Of a stretch of 64,000 nucleotides of DNA, positions 18,456 through 27,875 are shown piece by piece. Each line of letters begins with the position of its first letter. The stretch's first letter is position 1. Source of the stretch: Thiosocius sp963719025 (GTDB lineage: Bacteria; Pseudomonadota; Gammaproteobacteria; Chromatiales; Chromatiaceae); NCBI GenBank assembly GCA_963719025.1, contig CAVRBK010000092.1, forward strand, positions 1 through 64,000, given 5' to 3'. The translations under genes and the position numbers were made by a program. Under the pieces are notes generated by a model that worked only from the letters and a program-made list of their open reading frames with translations, ran no database searches and had not been told where the DNA came from.

Positions 18456-19196
18456 TCAGCGGAATTCCGCGAAATAGCCTTCGTCGTATTTGCTGAAATC
18501 GACCATGGTGCCCAGCACCTGCAGGTAGGCCACCAGCGCATCCATCTCGGTCAGACGGGTACGGTCACCGTCCCAATCCTCGGCCTGCGCCTGGGCCAGC
18601 AGGCTCTGCTCGGCATTGTGGATATCCATCTGGCTGGCCATCGCCTCGCCGAACTGCTCCACATTGGCCAGGTATTCCTCTTCGGTATCCGAGTAAGGCA
18701 CACCGACGATCTTCAACGCACGCATGCGATCGGCAATATCCGAGTAGTCGAGTTCATCCTCGAGCAGCCACGGGTAGTTCGGCATGATCGATTCCGGCAC
18801 CACGTCGCGCGGATTGTTCAGATGCTGGGTATGCCAGGCGTTGGAGTACTTGCGCCCGACCCGCGCCAGATCCGGACCGGTGCGTTTCGATCCCCACTGG
18901 AAGGGATGGTCGTACTTCGATTCGGCCGCCAGCGAATAGTGTCCATAACGCATGTGTTCGTCGCGGAACGGACGGATCATCTGCGAATGGCAGGTGTAGC
19001 AACCCTCGCGGATGTAGATATCGCGACCGCGCTGTTCGAGCGGCGTGTAGGGACGCACGCCCTCGACCTTTTCGATCGTGTCCTTGATGTAGAACAGCGG
19101 CACGATCTCGACCAGTCCACCGATGGAGATGGCGATCAGCGTCAGCACGATCATCAGACCGGCATTGATTTCGATACTTTCGTGAGTGAGTTTCAT
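18456..19196 (-). CDS. ccoO: cbb3 oxidase monohaem cytochrome c subunit CcoO
   Basis: CcoO passes electrons from CcoP to the CcoN haem b. The 246-residue protein starts MKLTHESIEINAGLMIVLTL, with one N-terminal membrane helix. It has the single haem-binding motif in GCYTCHSQMIRPFRDE and the conserved GSKRTGPDLARVG and DEYxxHLxNPRDVVPESIMPNYPWL-type segments (here THLNNPRDVV-like residues at about 125-145). The start at 19196 lies 13 bases after the ccoN stop. Confidence 0.95.
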   Translation of the reverse strand: MKLTHESIEINAGLMIVLTLIAISIGGLVEIVPLFYIKDTIEKVEGVRPYTPLEQRGRDIYIREGCYTCHSQMIRPFRDEHMRYGHYSLAAESKYDHPFQWGSKRTGPDLARVGRKYSNAWHTQHLNNPRDVVPESIMPNYPWLLEDELDYSDIADRMRALKIVGVPYSDTEEEYLANVEQFGEAMASQMDIHNAEQSLLAQAQAEDWDGDRTRLTEMDALVAYLQVLGTMVDFSKYDEGYFAEFR

Positions 19197-19209
19197 TGTT
19201 GCGAACCCT

Positions 19210-20671
19210 TTAGACGCCGGCCCGGGCCATCTTGGCGGCGATCTTCGCCTCCACGGCCGCCTGCTCAAGTTTTGCGTTGCGGATGGTCATGAACACGTTG
19301 ACGGCCATGATCACGATACCGGCCACGAAGAACATGCCACCGATCATGCGCACCACCAGCGGCCAGTGCATGAACACCACCGATCTCGATGAAGGTGTAG
19401 GCCAGGTTGCCGTAGTCATCGAAGGCACGCAGCATCAGGCCCTGGCCGATACCCGAGACCCACATCGAGGCGATGTACAGCACGATGCCGATGGTCGCCA
19501 GCCAGAAGTGCACATAGACCAGTTTGACGCTGTACAGACGGGTCTCCCAGAGACGCGGGATCAGGTGATAGAACGAACCGAAGGAGATCATCGCCACCCA
19601 GCCCAGGGCGCCCGAGTGCACGTGGCCGATGGTCCAGTCGGTGTAGTGCGACAGCGCGTTGACGCTCTTCAGCGACATCATCGGGCCTTCGAAGGTCGAC
19701 ATGCCGTAGAACGACAGCGCGGTGATCAGGAACAGCATGATCGGGTCGGTGCGCAGTTTGTCCCAGGCACCGGACAGGGTCATGATGCCGTTGATCATGC
19801 CGCCCCAGGACGGCAGCAACAGCATGATCGAGAACGCCGCGGCCAGCGACGAGGTCCAGTCAGGCAGCGCGGTCCAGTGCAGGTGGTGGCCACCGACCCA
19901 CATGTACATGAACGACAGCGCCCAGAAGTGGATGATCGACAGGCGGTAGGAATAGATCGGACGCCCGGCCTGCTTGGGCACGAAGTAGTACATCATGCCG
20001 AGGAACGCCGCGGTCAGGAAGAAACCGACCGCGTTATGGCCGTACCACCACTGCACCATCGCGTCCTGAACGCCGGAGTACACGCTGTAGGACGTGGTGT
20101 TGAACAGGCCGACCGGCACCGACAGGTTGCGGAAGATATGCAGGATCGCGGTGGCCAGGATGAAGGCCAGATAGAACCAGTTGGCAACATAGATGTGCGG
20201 CTGCGAGCGCTTGCGCAGGGTCATCACGAACACCAGGAAGTAGAACACCCAGGTGACCGTGATCAGCAGATCGACGTACCATGGAAACTCGGCGTATTCC
20301 TTGCCCTCGGTGACGCCGTTCATGTAGCCGATCACGCCGACCAGCACCGCGATCTGCCAGCCCCAGAAGGTCAGGTTGGCCATCCAGTCACTGGCCAGGC
20401 GCGCCTGGCTGGTGCGCTGCACCACGTAGTATGAGGTTGCAAACAGGGCGCTGCCGCCAAAACCGAAGATCACCAGCGTGGTGTGAACCGGGCGCAGCCG
20501 ACCGAAGGTGATCTCGGCGATATCGAAGTTCAGAAACGGGAAGGCCAGTTCCGCGGCGATGTAGGTGCCGGCAGACATGCCCAGCAGGCCCCACACCAAC
20601 GCCATCACGGCGAACTTCTTGATGATGTCGTAGTTGTACTGCGTATCTGCAGCAACGGCTGTTTGCACCAT
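19210..20671 (-). CDS. ccoN: cbb3 oxidase catalytic subunit CcoN (one frameshift near C-terminus)
   Basis: CcoN is the haem-copper oxygen-reducing subunit with twelve membrane helices. Haem and CuB histidines are visible in GRLRPVHTTLVIFGFGG, VQWWYGHNAVGFFLTAAFLG, GGHHLHWTALP and TDWTIGHVHSGALGW. The open frame runs to about 19385, where it shifts; the last 55 residues (VVFMHWPLVVRMIGGMFFVAG to MARAGV) continue in another frame and end at 19210. The 1462-base span is one base over a multiple of three, in line with one inserted base. First gene of ccoNOQP. Confidence 0.95.
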
Positions 20672-20893
20672 TGAAAAACCCCTGGCTAACGGTTAAACGA
20701 GTGTCCGCATGGCCTCCCGATCGCGATGGCATGCGGACAAATCGAAATGCGACCAAAACCATGACGTCTCACAGCAGGCTTTGTTCCCTAAAAGCCGAAA
20801 ACGTCACGCGGTTTTCGAACCGGCGACGGCATGCACCGACGGACAGCAGGTATCCGGGGCACGCCTATCGACAGCTAATACGAAATCGGCCGC

Positions 20894-20922
20894 ATATTAG
20901 CCGACCGCCTAATATTAGTCAA
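20894..20922 (-). promoter_or_regulatory. Putative sigma-70 promoter of ccoNOQP
   Basis: On the minus strand TTGACT (20922-20917) and TAATAT (20899-20894) are separated by exactly 17 bases. The predicted transcript would have a leader of roughly 215 bases before the ccoN start. The rest of the 351-base region 20672-21022 shows no gene, and no clear FNR/ANR box (TTGAT-N4-ATCAA), which is often found before cbb3 operons. Confidence 0.55.
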
Positions 20923-21022
20923 TGCTTATGAGTCCGGGCCGGGCACTGATCGTGAGCACAAGCTTAAACGATTGCTCGCAGCCTTTCCGTTGCAAAACCC
21001 AATACAAAAGGTGGGCAGGATC

Positions 21023-21931
21023 TCAGTCGATCAGGAACATCAGGTGGGGTACGTAGTGGTCAACCAGCAGCAATGCGAACAGCGCCATGAGGTAGATGAT
21101 GGAAAATCCGAAGGTCCGCATCGGCATGCGGTCGTCGTCGTTGCGATAAAGACGGACCGCGTAGAACAGAAACCCGAGACCCAGCACCATGGCGCCGCCC
21201 AGGTACAGGCCACCGCTCATGCCATAGCCGTAGGGCAACATGGTCACCACGAGCAGCAGCACGGTGTACAGCAGGATCTGCAGGCGGGTGAAATCCTTGC
21301 CATGAGTGACCGGCAGCATCGGCATGTCGACCTTGCGGTATTCCTCGGTGCGATGGATGGCCAGGGCCCAGAAATGCGGCGGCGTCCAGGTGAAGATGAT
21401 CAGGAACAGCAGCAGCGCCCCGGGATCGACACTGCCGGTCACCGCAATCCAGCCCAGTACCGGCGGCGCCGCGCCGGCCGCACCGCCAATCACGATATTC
21501 TGTGGCGTCGCGCGCTTCAGGTACATGGTGTAGACCACCGCGTAACCGATCAGCGAGAGGAAGGTCAGCAGCGCCGTCAGCGGATTGACCAGCAAGGCCA
21601 GCATCAGCATCGCGATGGCACCGATCCCGATCGCGAACACCAGTGCATCGCGCGAACTCACGGCGCCCTGCGGCAGCGGCCGACCACGCGTCCGGCCCAT
21701 GATCGCATCGATCTTCTGATCGACCACGTGGTTGATCGCGGCGGCCGATCCGGCGGCCAGCCCGATACCCAGCGTACCGAATACCAGCGCGTCCAGTGGC
21801 ACCATGCCAGGCGTGGCGAGCATCATGCCGACCACCGCGGTAAAGACGATCAGCGCCACCACATTGGGTTTGCACAGTTCAAGGTAATCGCGCCATCCGG
21901 CATGCGAGGTCTTCAGAGCTGTTGTCGCCAT
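21023..21931 (-). CDS. ctaB: Protohaem IX farnesyltransferase (haem O synthase)
   Basis: This UbiA-family enzyme transfers a farnesyl group to haem B, giving haem O for the aa3 oxidase. The first Asp-rich motif is NHVVDQKIDAIMGRTRGRPLP and the second loop is HRTEEYRKVDMPMLPVTHG; nine membrane segments are predicted in 302 residues. The start MATTALKTSHAGWRDYLELCKPN at 21931 overlaps the ctaA stop by 19 bases, so translation is probably coupled. Confidence 0.96.
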   Translation of the reverse strand: MATTALKTSHAGWRDYLELCKPNVVALIVFTAVVGMMLATPGMVPLDALVFGTLGIGLAAGSAAAINHVVDQKIDAIMGRTRGRPLPQGAVSSRDALVFAIGIGAIAMLMLALLVNPLTALLTFLSLIGYAVVYTMYLKRATPQNIVIGGAAGAAPPVLGWIAVTGSVDPGALLLFLIIFTWTPPHFWALAIHRTEEYRKVDMPMLPVTHGKDFTRLQILLYTVLLLVVTMLPYGYGMSGGLYLGGAMVLGLGFLFYAVRLYRNDDDRMPMRTFGFSIIYLMALFALLLVDHYVPHLMFLID

Positions 21932-22902
21932 AATCGAAAGTTCAGGTAGATGAGAGAAATCAGCAGCAGGGCGGCCACACCATTGTGCGCCGTCGCCACG
22001 CTGAGCGGCAGATGCAGCAGGACATTGCCGATACCGAGCCCGACCTGCAGCAGCAGCAGGCTGCCCACCAGCAGCGCGGTCCCGGCAAGCCCACCGCCGG
22101 TTCGCAACAGTCCGATGACCAGCGCACCGAGGTAAAGGAAAGTGACCAGCGCACCGATGCGGTGGGTGACATGGATCGCGGTACGCGCCGGATGCTCGAG
22201 CACACCGTACTCGTAGTTCACCCCCAGCCCGCGCCACATCACAAAGGCCTCGTCAAAATCCATCTCCGGCGTCCAGCTGCCCTGACAGGTCGGAAAATCG
22301 AGGCAGGACAGGGCCGCATAGTTCGAACTGGTCCAGCCACCCAGTGCGATCTGGGCGATCAGAATGACCAGGCCAGCACCGGCCGCAAGCCGCCACTCGC
22401 CCGATCCGGTAACCGGCCGGCGTCGCCCGGTACGCAGCGCCAGCAGCACCAGCAGACCGAAAGTGGCAAACCCGCCGAGCAGATGTCCCATTACCACCAC
22501 TGGTTTGAGCAGCAGGGTGACGGTCCACATCCCCAGGGCCGCCTGAAACACGACCAGCGCCAGCAGAAAGGTCGGCAACCAGACCGGCTGATCCGGGTCA
22601 TGACGACGACGCATCCACGACCAGACCGCGATGCTCAGAATGAAAATGCCCAGCGAACCGGCGAAGTAGCGGTGGATCATCTCCTTCCAGCCCTTGTCCG
22701 GCTCGAGAGCGCGCTGTTCCAGGTAGTGTTTCTCGGTCACATGATCGGCCGTTTCCGGCACCGTCAGCTGACCATAGCAACCCGGCCAGTCGGGGCAACC
22801 CAGGCCGGCATCGGCGAGCCGGGTATAGGCGCCGAGCACGATGACCGCGAAGGCAAGAAAGCAGGTGAATACGATAAGGCGGTGGTAATTCATTGAACTC
22901 AT
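21913..22902 (-). CDS. ctaA: Haem A synthase (COX15/CtaA)
   Basis: CtaA oxidises the C8 methyl of haem O to a formyl group, giving haem A. The protein has 329 residues and eight predicted helices, with histidine-bearing loops conserved in KEMIHRYFAGSLGIFIL, VVVMGHLLGGFATFG, AIHVTHRIGALVTF and SVATAHNGVAALLL. The cysteine pair CPDWPGC is also present. The start ATG at 22902 overlaps the upstream stop as ATGA, which supports this start over the ATG three codons later. Confidence 0.95.
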   Translation of the reverse strand: MSSMNYHRLIVFTCFLAFAVIVLGAYTRLADAGLGCPDWPGCYGQLTVPETADHVTEKHYLEQRALEPDKGWKEMIHRYFAGSLGIFILSIAVWSWMRRRHDPDQPVWLPTFLLALVVFQAALGMWTVTLLLKPVVVMGHLLGGFATFGLLVLLALRTGRRRPVTGSGEWRLAAGAGLVILIAQIALGGWTSSNYAALSCLDFPTCQGSWTPEMDFDEAFVMWRGLGVNYEYGVLEHPARTAIHVTHRIGALVTFLYLGALVIGLLRTGGGLAGTALLVGSLLLLQVGLGIGNVLLHLPLSVATAHNGVAALLLISLIYLNFRLWRQQL

Positions 22903-23534
22903 CCGATCTGCGAGATCTTAAGCAGCTTTTGCAGATCTTTCATCATGCCCTTCGCAGGCACATCGAGGTTGTAGTACATCATCAGATTACCCAGCGGATC
23001 GACCAGGAAATACTGTTCGCCCTGCGGCTTGAAGCGATCACCCTCGAAACGTTGCAGCAGCGGCCCTGCATCCTCACCGAGAACCACCCAGCGCAGGTCT
23101 TCATGCTCGCTGGCAAGACGTTCCGCCAGTGACCCGGACGGCATCTGCGAAAGCACCAGCAACCGTTGAATGCGCGGCACGTCCTTGTTCATTGCGATAC
23201 GTGTCTGGCGGGTCAGGTAAAGCTGTTGCTCGCAGCGCGAGTCGCAGTCGGCCCCGCCAAACACCACGTAGGTCCAACGGCCGCGCAGATCGCGATCGGC
23301 ATAGGCAGCACCATCGGCCAGGTAAAGACCGCCAACCTGCAGCGGACGCGGCGGCGCAACCAGGACCCCGGCATTGGTCGTTGCCTCGACCCCCTCGGTA
23401 CCGAGCGTCTTCCACGCAACCCAGGCTGCGACAGGCGGCACCATGAACAAGGCAACCAGCAGAACCAGCTGCACCCTGCTGCGCGTTACGGCTTTCTGTT
23501 CAGGCACTGACACGATTGCCCCCGTCGTCGCCAT
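22899..23534 (-). CDS. SCO-like thioredoxin-fold membrane protein of the cytochrome oxidase cluster
   Basis: The 211 residues begin with a short cytoplasmic part and one membrane helix (VQLVLLVALFMVPPVAAWVAW), then a thioredoxin-like periplasmic domain. A CxxxC pair occurs in FGGADCDSRCEQQLYL, in the place where SCO1/SenC proteins carry the CxxxC copper ligands, and a histidine-containing segment (SEHEDLRWVV) follows. Proteins of this kind occur between SURF1 and ctaA in many gammaproteobacteria. Probable role in copper or thiol handling for the CuA site. The annotated ATG overlaps the SURF1 stop by 35 bases; GTG at 23510 is an alternative. Confidence 0.75.
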   Translation of the reverse strand: MATTGAIVSVPEQKAVTRSRVQLVLLVALFMVPPVAAWVAWKTLGTEGVEATTNAGVLVAPPRPLQVGGLYLADGAAYADRDLRGRWTYVVFGGADCDSRCEQQLYLTRQTRIAMNKDVPRIQRLLVLSQMPSGSLAERLASEHEDLRWVVLGEDAGPLLQRFEGDRFKPQGEQYFLVDPLGNLMMYYNLDVPAKGMMKDLQKLLKISQIG

Positions 23535-24271
23535 TCCGGCGCGTATTCACGCCGACGTAAATGATCAACAGCGCCATCGCGAGACCAAACCACTGCACCG
23601 CATAGCCGAGATGCTTCTCCGGTCCCATTGGTGGGATCGGCGACCAGTCATACTGCAGACCGCCAGGCTGACCTTCGTCGATCACCAGGGCGTAACGCAT
23701 GAGCATCCAGACCGCGCGCGCTGGCCAGCGCAGCGATATCCAGCGACTGCAGCAAAACCTTGTCCGCCACACTGCTAACCGGTGGCTCACCAATCACCAA
23801 CGCCACTGACGCGGGCGAATCGAGCCGTCCGTGCAGAACCACGGTCTCATCCGGCAACGGCAGCTCAGGGAGATAGTCCCGCGACTCGCCGACGGCGACC
23901 CAGCCACGGTTGATCAGAACATTGGGGTGGCCTGTGCCAAGCGGTTGAAACGGCGTGAACACATGATAGCCGGGCTGACCGCGAAACACGCGGTTATCCA
24001 GCAGCCACTGCTGACCGGTGACGTAGTGGCCTTTGACAGTCGCCGCGCGGTAACGATCGCTATCTGAAAGTCCACTGGTATCAGTAAGCATCAGCGGAGC
24101 GATCACCTCGCCGGCCGCACGCTGCTCGACCAGCGACTGCTTGTCGCCGGCCCGTTGCATCTGCCACAGGCCAAGACTCAACAGCACAGGGAACACCATC
24201 GCAAAGGCGACCGTCGGCCAGAATGCCGGCGCAAAGTAATAGTTTCCAATGGCGAGCTGGGGGATCTTCAT
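23500..24271 (-). CDS. SURF1-family cytochrome oxidase assembly protein (one frameshift)
   Basis: SURF1 proteins help insert haem A into subunit I. Two membrane helices bracket a periplasmic domain: the first near PTVAFAMVFPVLLSLGLWQMQRA and the last near HLGYAVQWFGLAMALLIIYV. Family motifs seen are GHYVTGQQWLLDNRVFRGQPGYHVFTP-type residues (about 80-105) and VLINRGWVAVG. The frame shifts near 23720, after which YALVIDEGQPGG and the terminal helix continue. The 772-base span is one over a multiple of three, which fits one inserted base. Confidence 0.92.
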
Positions 24272-24320
24272 ACGGGGTGACTGTTATACTTTTGCGGCTA
24301 CAAACAAAGGAAAATGCACT

Positions 24321-24560
24321 GTGTGGATCAAGGTCATCGTCGTTCTCGTGTTCATCGGCATCGTTGCCAGTCTCGCCTCGAGCCTGTTTTACCTGGTCAA
24401 TGACAAGGGCGACTCACGTCGTACCCTGCGCGCACTGACATTCCGAATCGGCCTCTCGATCGGACTTTTTGCCTTCCTGATGATCCTGATCGCATTCGGC
24501 GTGATCGAGCCGCATGGCGTCTATCCAGGCGCCCCGGCCGGGGCGACACAACAGCAATAA
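24321..24560 (+). CDS. Twin-helix membrane protein, DUF2909 family (GTG start)
   Basis: The 79 residues begin MWIKVIVVLVFIGIVASLAS with a GTG start at 24321 preceded by AAAGGA. Two membrane helices are linked by the charged segment LVNDKGDSRRTLRALTFRIG, a pattern that recurs in the DUF2909 family found in cytochrome oxidase clusters. It is on the opposite strand to its neighbours, between the SURF1 and coxC transcripts. Function unknown; a role in oxidase assembly is a guess from context. Confidence 0.85.
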   Translation: MWIKVIVVLVFIGIVASLASSLFYLVNDKGDSRRTLRALTFRIGLSIGLFAFLMILIAFGVIEPHGVYPGAPAGATQQQ

Positions 24561-24582
24561 CAGATCGACGATCCGTATTGCA

Positions 24583-24609
24583 CCGGGCCCGTCCGACGGA
24601 CGGGCCCGG
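24583..24609. terminator. Hairpin between convergent DUF2909 and coxC genes
   Basis: A perfect 12-bp inverted repeat (CCGGGCCCGTCC / GGACGGGCCCGG, loop GAC) lies between the two stop codons. There is no T-run on either side, so it is a likely but not classical bidirectional terminator. Confidence 0.55.
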
Positions 24610-24616
24610 GACAGCG

Positions 24617-25477
24617 TCACAGCACGTAAACGAAGATAAACAGACCCAGCCAGACCACGTCCACGAAGTGCCAGTACCAGGCAACACCTTCGAAGGCGAA
24701 GTGCTTGTCCGCGGTGAAATGTCCCTTGGCCGCGCGCAAGGTAATCACCAAAAGCATCACCGTACCCAGGGTCACGTGGAAGCCGTGGAACCCGGTCAGC
24801 ATGTAGAAGGTCGAGCCGTAGATACCGGACTCGAGCGTCAGGTTGAGGTCCTGGTAGGCATGCACGTACTCGTAGGCCTGGAAGCCGAGGAACACGGTAC
24901 CCAGCAGCACGGTCGCAGCCAGCCACAACACCGTCTTGCTCTGGTCATTGGCCTTCAGCGCCCAATGCGACAGCGTGATGGTCACACCCGAGGTCAACAG
25001 CAGCAGGGTGTTGAGCGCGGGAATACCCCACGGACCCATGGTCTGGAACTCACCACCAACGTTGCCCGGACCGTTGGTCGGCCACGATTCGCCGAAGCTC
25101 TGCCACAGGTACTGGTGGGTGGAAAAATCGACACCCAGCAGCCACGGCACCGACAGCACGCGGGCGTAGAACAGCGCACCAAAGAAGGCGGCGAAAAACA
25201 TCACCTCGGAGAAGATGAACCACATCATTCCCTGGCGGAATGAGCGGTCGACCTGCTCGTTGTAATCTCCTCTGAGACTCTCGTTGATGACGGTGCCAAA
25301 CCAACCGAACATCATGAAAGCAATCATGGCCAGCCCCAGGAACAGGATCATCTGGCCTGACGCGTTCCCGTTGAACCAGTTGGCGGCCCCAACGACACCA
25401 ACCGTCAATGCGACGCTGGCGACAATCGGCCAGTGGCTGCCGTGCGGCACATAATAATGATCACCTGTGTGTGCCAT
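24617..25477 (-). CDS. coxC: Cytochrome c oxidase subunit III
   Basis: Subunit III of the aa3-type oxidase; it protects the proton-uptake path and prevents turnover inactivation. The 286 residues show seven predicted helices and the conserved GMMWFIFSEVMFFAAFFGALFYAR-type segment, TLLLLTSGVTITLSHWAL, YGSTFYMLTGFHGFHVTLG and the C-terminal GVAWYWHFVDVVWLGLF. It is the last gene of the coxBA-ctaG-coxC run. Confidence 0.96.
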   Translation of the reverse strand: MAHTGDHYYVPHGSHWPIVASVALTVGVVGAANWFNGNASGQMILFLGLAMIAFMMFGWFGTVINESLRGDYNEQVDRSFRQGMMWFIFSEVMFFAAFFGALFYARVLSVPWLLGVDFSTHQYLWQSFGESWPTNGPGNVGGEFQTMGPWGIPALNTLLLLTSGVTITLSHWALKANDQSKTVLWLAATVLLGTVFLGFQAYEYVHAYQDLNLTLESGIYGSTFYMLTGFHGFHVTLGTVMLLVITLRAAKGHFTADKHFAFEGVAWYWHFVDVVWLGLFIFVYVL

Positions 25478-25548
25478 ATCTCCCCCTCGTTATTTGTCTC
25501 TTAATCGGATTTTTGTCTAAAGGCGGGCGCGGATTCATCCGGACGCCC

Positions 25549-26097
25549 TCAGTTCATTGCAACCTGGGTCACATCGAAAACCGTGTAGGCCAGGGTGAGT
25601 GTGCTCACATCCTTTGGCAGGTTCGGGTCGACGATGAAACGCAGTGGCATGTCCTTGCTCTCACCGGCGGCCAGCGGCTGCTGATTGAAGCAAAAACACT
25701 CGGTCTTGTTGAAGTAACGACTCGCCTTGCCGGGTGCCACGCTGGGTACCGCCTGACCAACCATGTCTGTACCGGTCGGATTAGTTGCCGTGAAGCTCGT
25801 TGAATAGACCTTCCCCGGGTTGACCTGCATGCTCGCAACCTTGGGTGCAAACGCCCAGGGCATGCCGAGATTATTGCTGGCAACGAACTGCACGGTAATC
25901 AGGCGCGACTCGTCGGGCTGATAGCGTGCTGCTACAGCGGCCTCGTCAATCCGGCCGGTCTTGCCATTCAACCCGGTGATCTCGCAGAACACGTCGTACA
26001 GCGGCACCAGCAAATAGCCGAAGCCGAACATGGCGACTGCAACTATCGCGACACGCACAAAGGACCGTTCGTTACGGGCTTGCCGGTTCTGTGCCAT
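25549..26097 (-). CDS. ctaG: Cytochrome oxidase copper chaperone CtaG (Cox11)
   Basis: CtaG/Cox11 delivers copper to the CuB site of subunit I. It has a single N-terminal membrane helix (VAIVAVAMFGFGYLLVPLYDVFCE) and a periplasmic immunoglobulin-like domain with the copper motif CFCF in NKTECFCFNQQPL. The 182 residues are the normal length. It follows the small membrane gene by 3 bases. Confidence 0.96.
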   Translation of the reverse strand: MAQNRQARNERSFVRVAIVAVAMFGFGYLLVPLYDVFCEITGLNGKTGRIDEAAVAARYQPDESRLITVQFVASNNLGMPWAFAPKVASMQVNPGKVYSTSFTATNPTGTDMVGQAVPSVAPGKASRYFNKTECFCFNQQPLAAGESKDMPLRFIVDPNLPKDVSTLTLAYTVFDVTQVAMN

Positions 26098-26100
26098 CGA

Positions 26101-26217
26101 TCAGACCTCCCGCCCCATGGCGAGGTAGAGACCCAGCACGAAGAAGCCCAGGGCAACCAGCCCGAGCACGAGGGCCAGGCGGATGTTCGATTTCGCTTTG
26201 TCGTTGGTTTGTTCCAT
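26101..26217 (-). CDS. 38-residue single-helix protein between coxA and ctaG
   Basis: The frame from ATG at 26217 encodes a polar start (MEQTNDKAKSNIR), one membrane helix (LALVLGLVALGFFVLGLYLAM) and a short end GREV. Its stop is 3 bases before the ctaG start. Small one-helix proteins in this position are known as cytochrome oxidase small assembly proteins in related bacteria; I assign it to that type by position and topology, not by a diagnostic motif. Confidence 0.75.
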   Translation of the reverse strand: MEQTNDKAKSNIRLALVLGLVALGFFVLGLYLAMGREV

Positions 26218-26227
26218 AGCGTTCCTG

Positions 26228-26262
26228 CCGGTCATCCCTGCCGATGCAAGGCAGGGATGACC
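26228..26262. repeat. Extragenic palindrome after coxA
   Basis: GGTCATCCCTGCC and GGCAGGGATGACC form a 13-base inverted repeat around GATGCAA. The GGTCATCCC/GGGATGACC outer sequence resembles dispersed extragenic palindromes common in proteobacteria, and a related element lies near 45,170. Confidence 0.6.
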
Positions 26263-26269
26263 TTATGCG

Positions 26270-27850
26270 TCACTTGATCTGCGGCGCGTCGGTGAAGCTG
26301 TGGTACGGCGGTGGCGAAGGCAGGGTCCATTCCAGACCATCCGCACCTTCCCATACCTGATCAGTCGCCTTCTCACCGCCACGGATGCACTTGAATACGA
26401 TGTACGCAAACATCAGCTGCGACACACCGAACACGAAGCCGCCAATCGACGAGATCATGTTCCAGTCGGTGAACTGCACCGCGTAGTCCGGGATGCGACG
26501 TGGCATGCCGGCCAGTCCAAGGAAGTGCTGCGGGAAGAACAGGACGTTCACCGACACGGTCGAGATCCAGAAATGCCACTTGCCGAGACGTTCGTCGTAC
26601 ATGTTGCCGGTCCACTTCGGCAACCAGTAGTACGCGGCCGCCATGATCGAGTAGATGGCACCGGTAACCAGCACGTAATGGAAGTGGGCCACGACGAAGT
26701 AGGTATCGTGATACTGGAAGTCAGCCGGCGCGATCGCCAGCATCAGACCGGAGAAGCCACCGATGGTGAACATCATGATGAAGCCGATGGCGAACAGCAT
26801 CGGTGTCTCGAAGGTCATCGACCCCTTCCACATGGTCGACACCCAGTTGAACACCTTAACGCCAGTCGGCACGGCGATCATCATCGTGGCGTACATGAAG
26901 AACAGTTCACCGACCACTGGCATGCCCACCGTGAACATGTGATGCGCCCAGACGATGAACGAGAGGAAGGCAATCGATGCCGTGGCGTAGACCATTGAGC
27001 TGTAGCCGAACAGCGGCTTGCGCGCGAAGGTCGGGATGATCGCCGAAACGATACCGAATGCCGGCAGGATCAGGATGTACACCTCGGGGTGACCGAAGAA
27101 CCAGAAGATGTGCTGGAACATGACCGGATCACCACCGCCGGCCGCGCTGAAGAAGCTGGTTCCGGCAAACTTGTCGGTCAGCAGCATGGTCACCGCACCG
27201 GCCAGTACCGGCATGGTGGCGATCAGCAGGTAGGCCGTGATCAGCCAGGTCCAGACGAACAGCGGCATCTTCATCAGCGTCATGCCCGGGGCACGCATGT
27301 TGAGGATGGTCACGACCACGTTGATCGAACCCATGATCGACGAGATACCCGCGAGGTGGATCGCGAAGATCAGGAACGGGAAGCCATCGCCCATCTGCAG
27401 CGACAGCGGCGGATACAGGGTCCAGCCACCGGCCGGACCGCCACCCTCCATGAAGAAGGTCGACAGCAGCATCGAGAAGGCGAACGGCAGGATCCAGAAC
27501 GAGAAGTTGTTCATCCTGGGCAGTGCCATGTCGGGCGCGCCGATCATCATCGGGATCAGCCAGTTGGCCAGACCGGTGAAGGCCGGCATGACCGCGCCGA
27601 AGATCATGACCAGCGCGTGCACGGTGGTCATCGAGTTGAAGAACTGCGGATCGACGACCTGCAGACCCGGCTGGAACAGCTCGGCGCGGATCACCATCGC
27701 CATGGCACCGCCGATGAAGAACATCAGCAGGGCGAACAGCAGGTACAGGGTACCGATGTCCTTGTGGTTGGTGGTGGTTACCCACCGCATCAGGCCCTTG
27801 GCCGGCCCGTGATCGTGATGATCGTCGTGAGTTGCTGTTGCGGTACTCAT
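26270..27850 (-). CDS. coxA: Cytochrome c oxidase subunit I
   Basis: CoxA is the haem a/a3-CuB catalytic subunit with twelve helices in 526 residues. Ligand segments are visible: TVHALVMIFGAVMPA for the low-spin haem, WFFGHPEVYILILPAFG with the CuB His and cross-linked Tyr, VWAHHMFTVGMP for the next CuB histidines, and HDTYFVVAHFHYVLVTG for haem a3 and haem a. The HPEVY glutamate-equivalent region is of the A-type. It starts 25 bases after the coxB stop. Confidence 0.97.
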   Translation of the reverse strand: MSTATATHDDHHDHGPAKGLMRWVTTTNHKDIGTLYLLFALLMFFIGGAMAMVIRAELFQPGLQVVDPQFFNSMTTVHALVMIFGAVMPAFTGLANWLIPMMIGAPDMALPRMNNFSFWILPFAFSMLLSTFFMEGGGPAGGWTLYPPLSLQMGDGFPFLIFAIHLAGISSIMGSINVVVTILNMRAPGMTLMKMPLFVWTWLITAYLLIATMPVLAGAVTMLLTDKFAGTSFFSAAGGGDPVMFQHIFWFFGHPEVYILILPAFGIVSAIIPTFARKPLFGYSSMVYATASIAFLSFIVWAHHMFTVGMPVVGELFFMYATMMIAVPTGVKVFNWVSTMWKGSMTFETPMLFAIGFIMMFTIGGFSGLMLAIAPADFQYHDTYFVVAHFHYVLVTGAIYSIMAAAYYWLPKWTGNMYDERLGKWHFWISTVSVNVLFFPQHFLGLAGMPRRIPDYAVQFTDWNMISSIGGFVFGVSQLMFAYIVFKCIRGGEKATDQVWEGADGLEWTLPSPPPYHSFTDAPQIK

Positions 27851-27875
27851 CTTTGAGACTCTCCCAGATTACTGC

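Noticed and set aside
19232..20434. Plus-strand open frame of 400 codons opposite ccoN
   Set aside because: It mirrors the ccoN codons and is rich in His, Gln and Arg, the usual signature of an antisense shadow.
20672..21022. FNR/ANR box before ccoN
   Set aside because: I searched for TTGAT-N4-ATCAA-like sites on both strands and found no match close enough to report.
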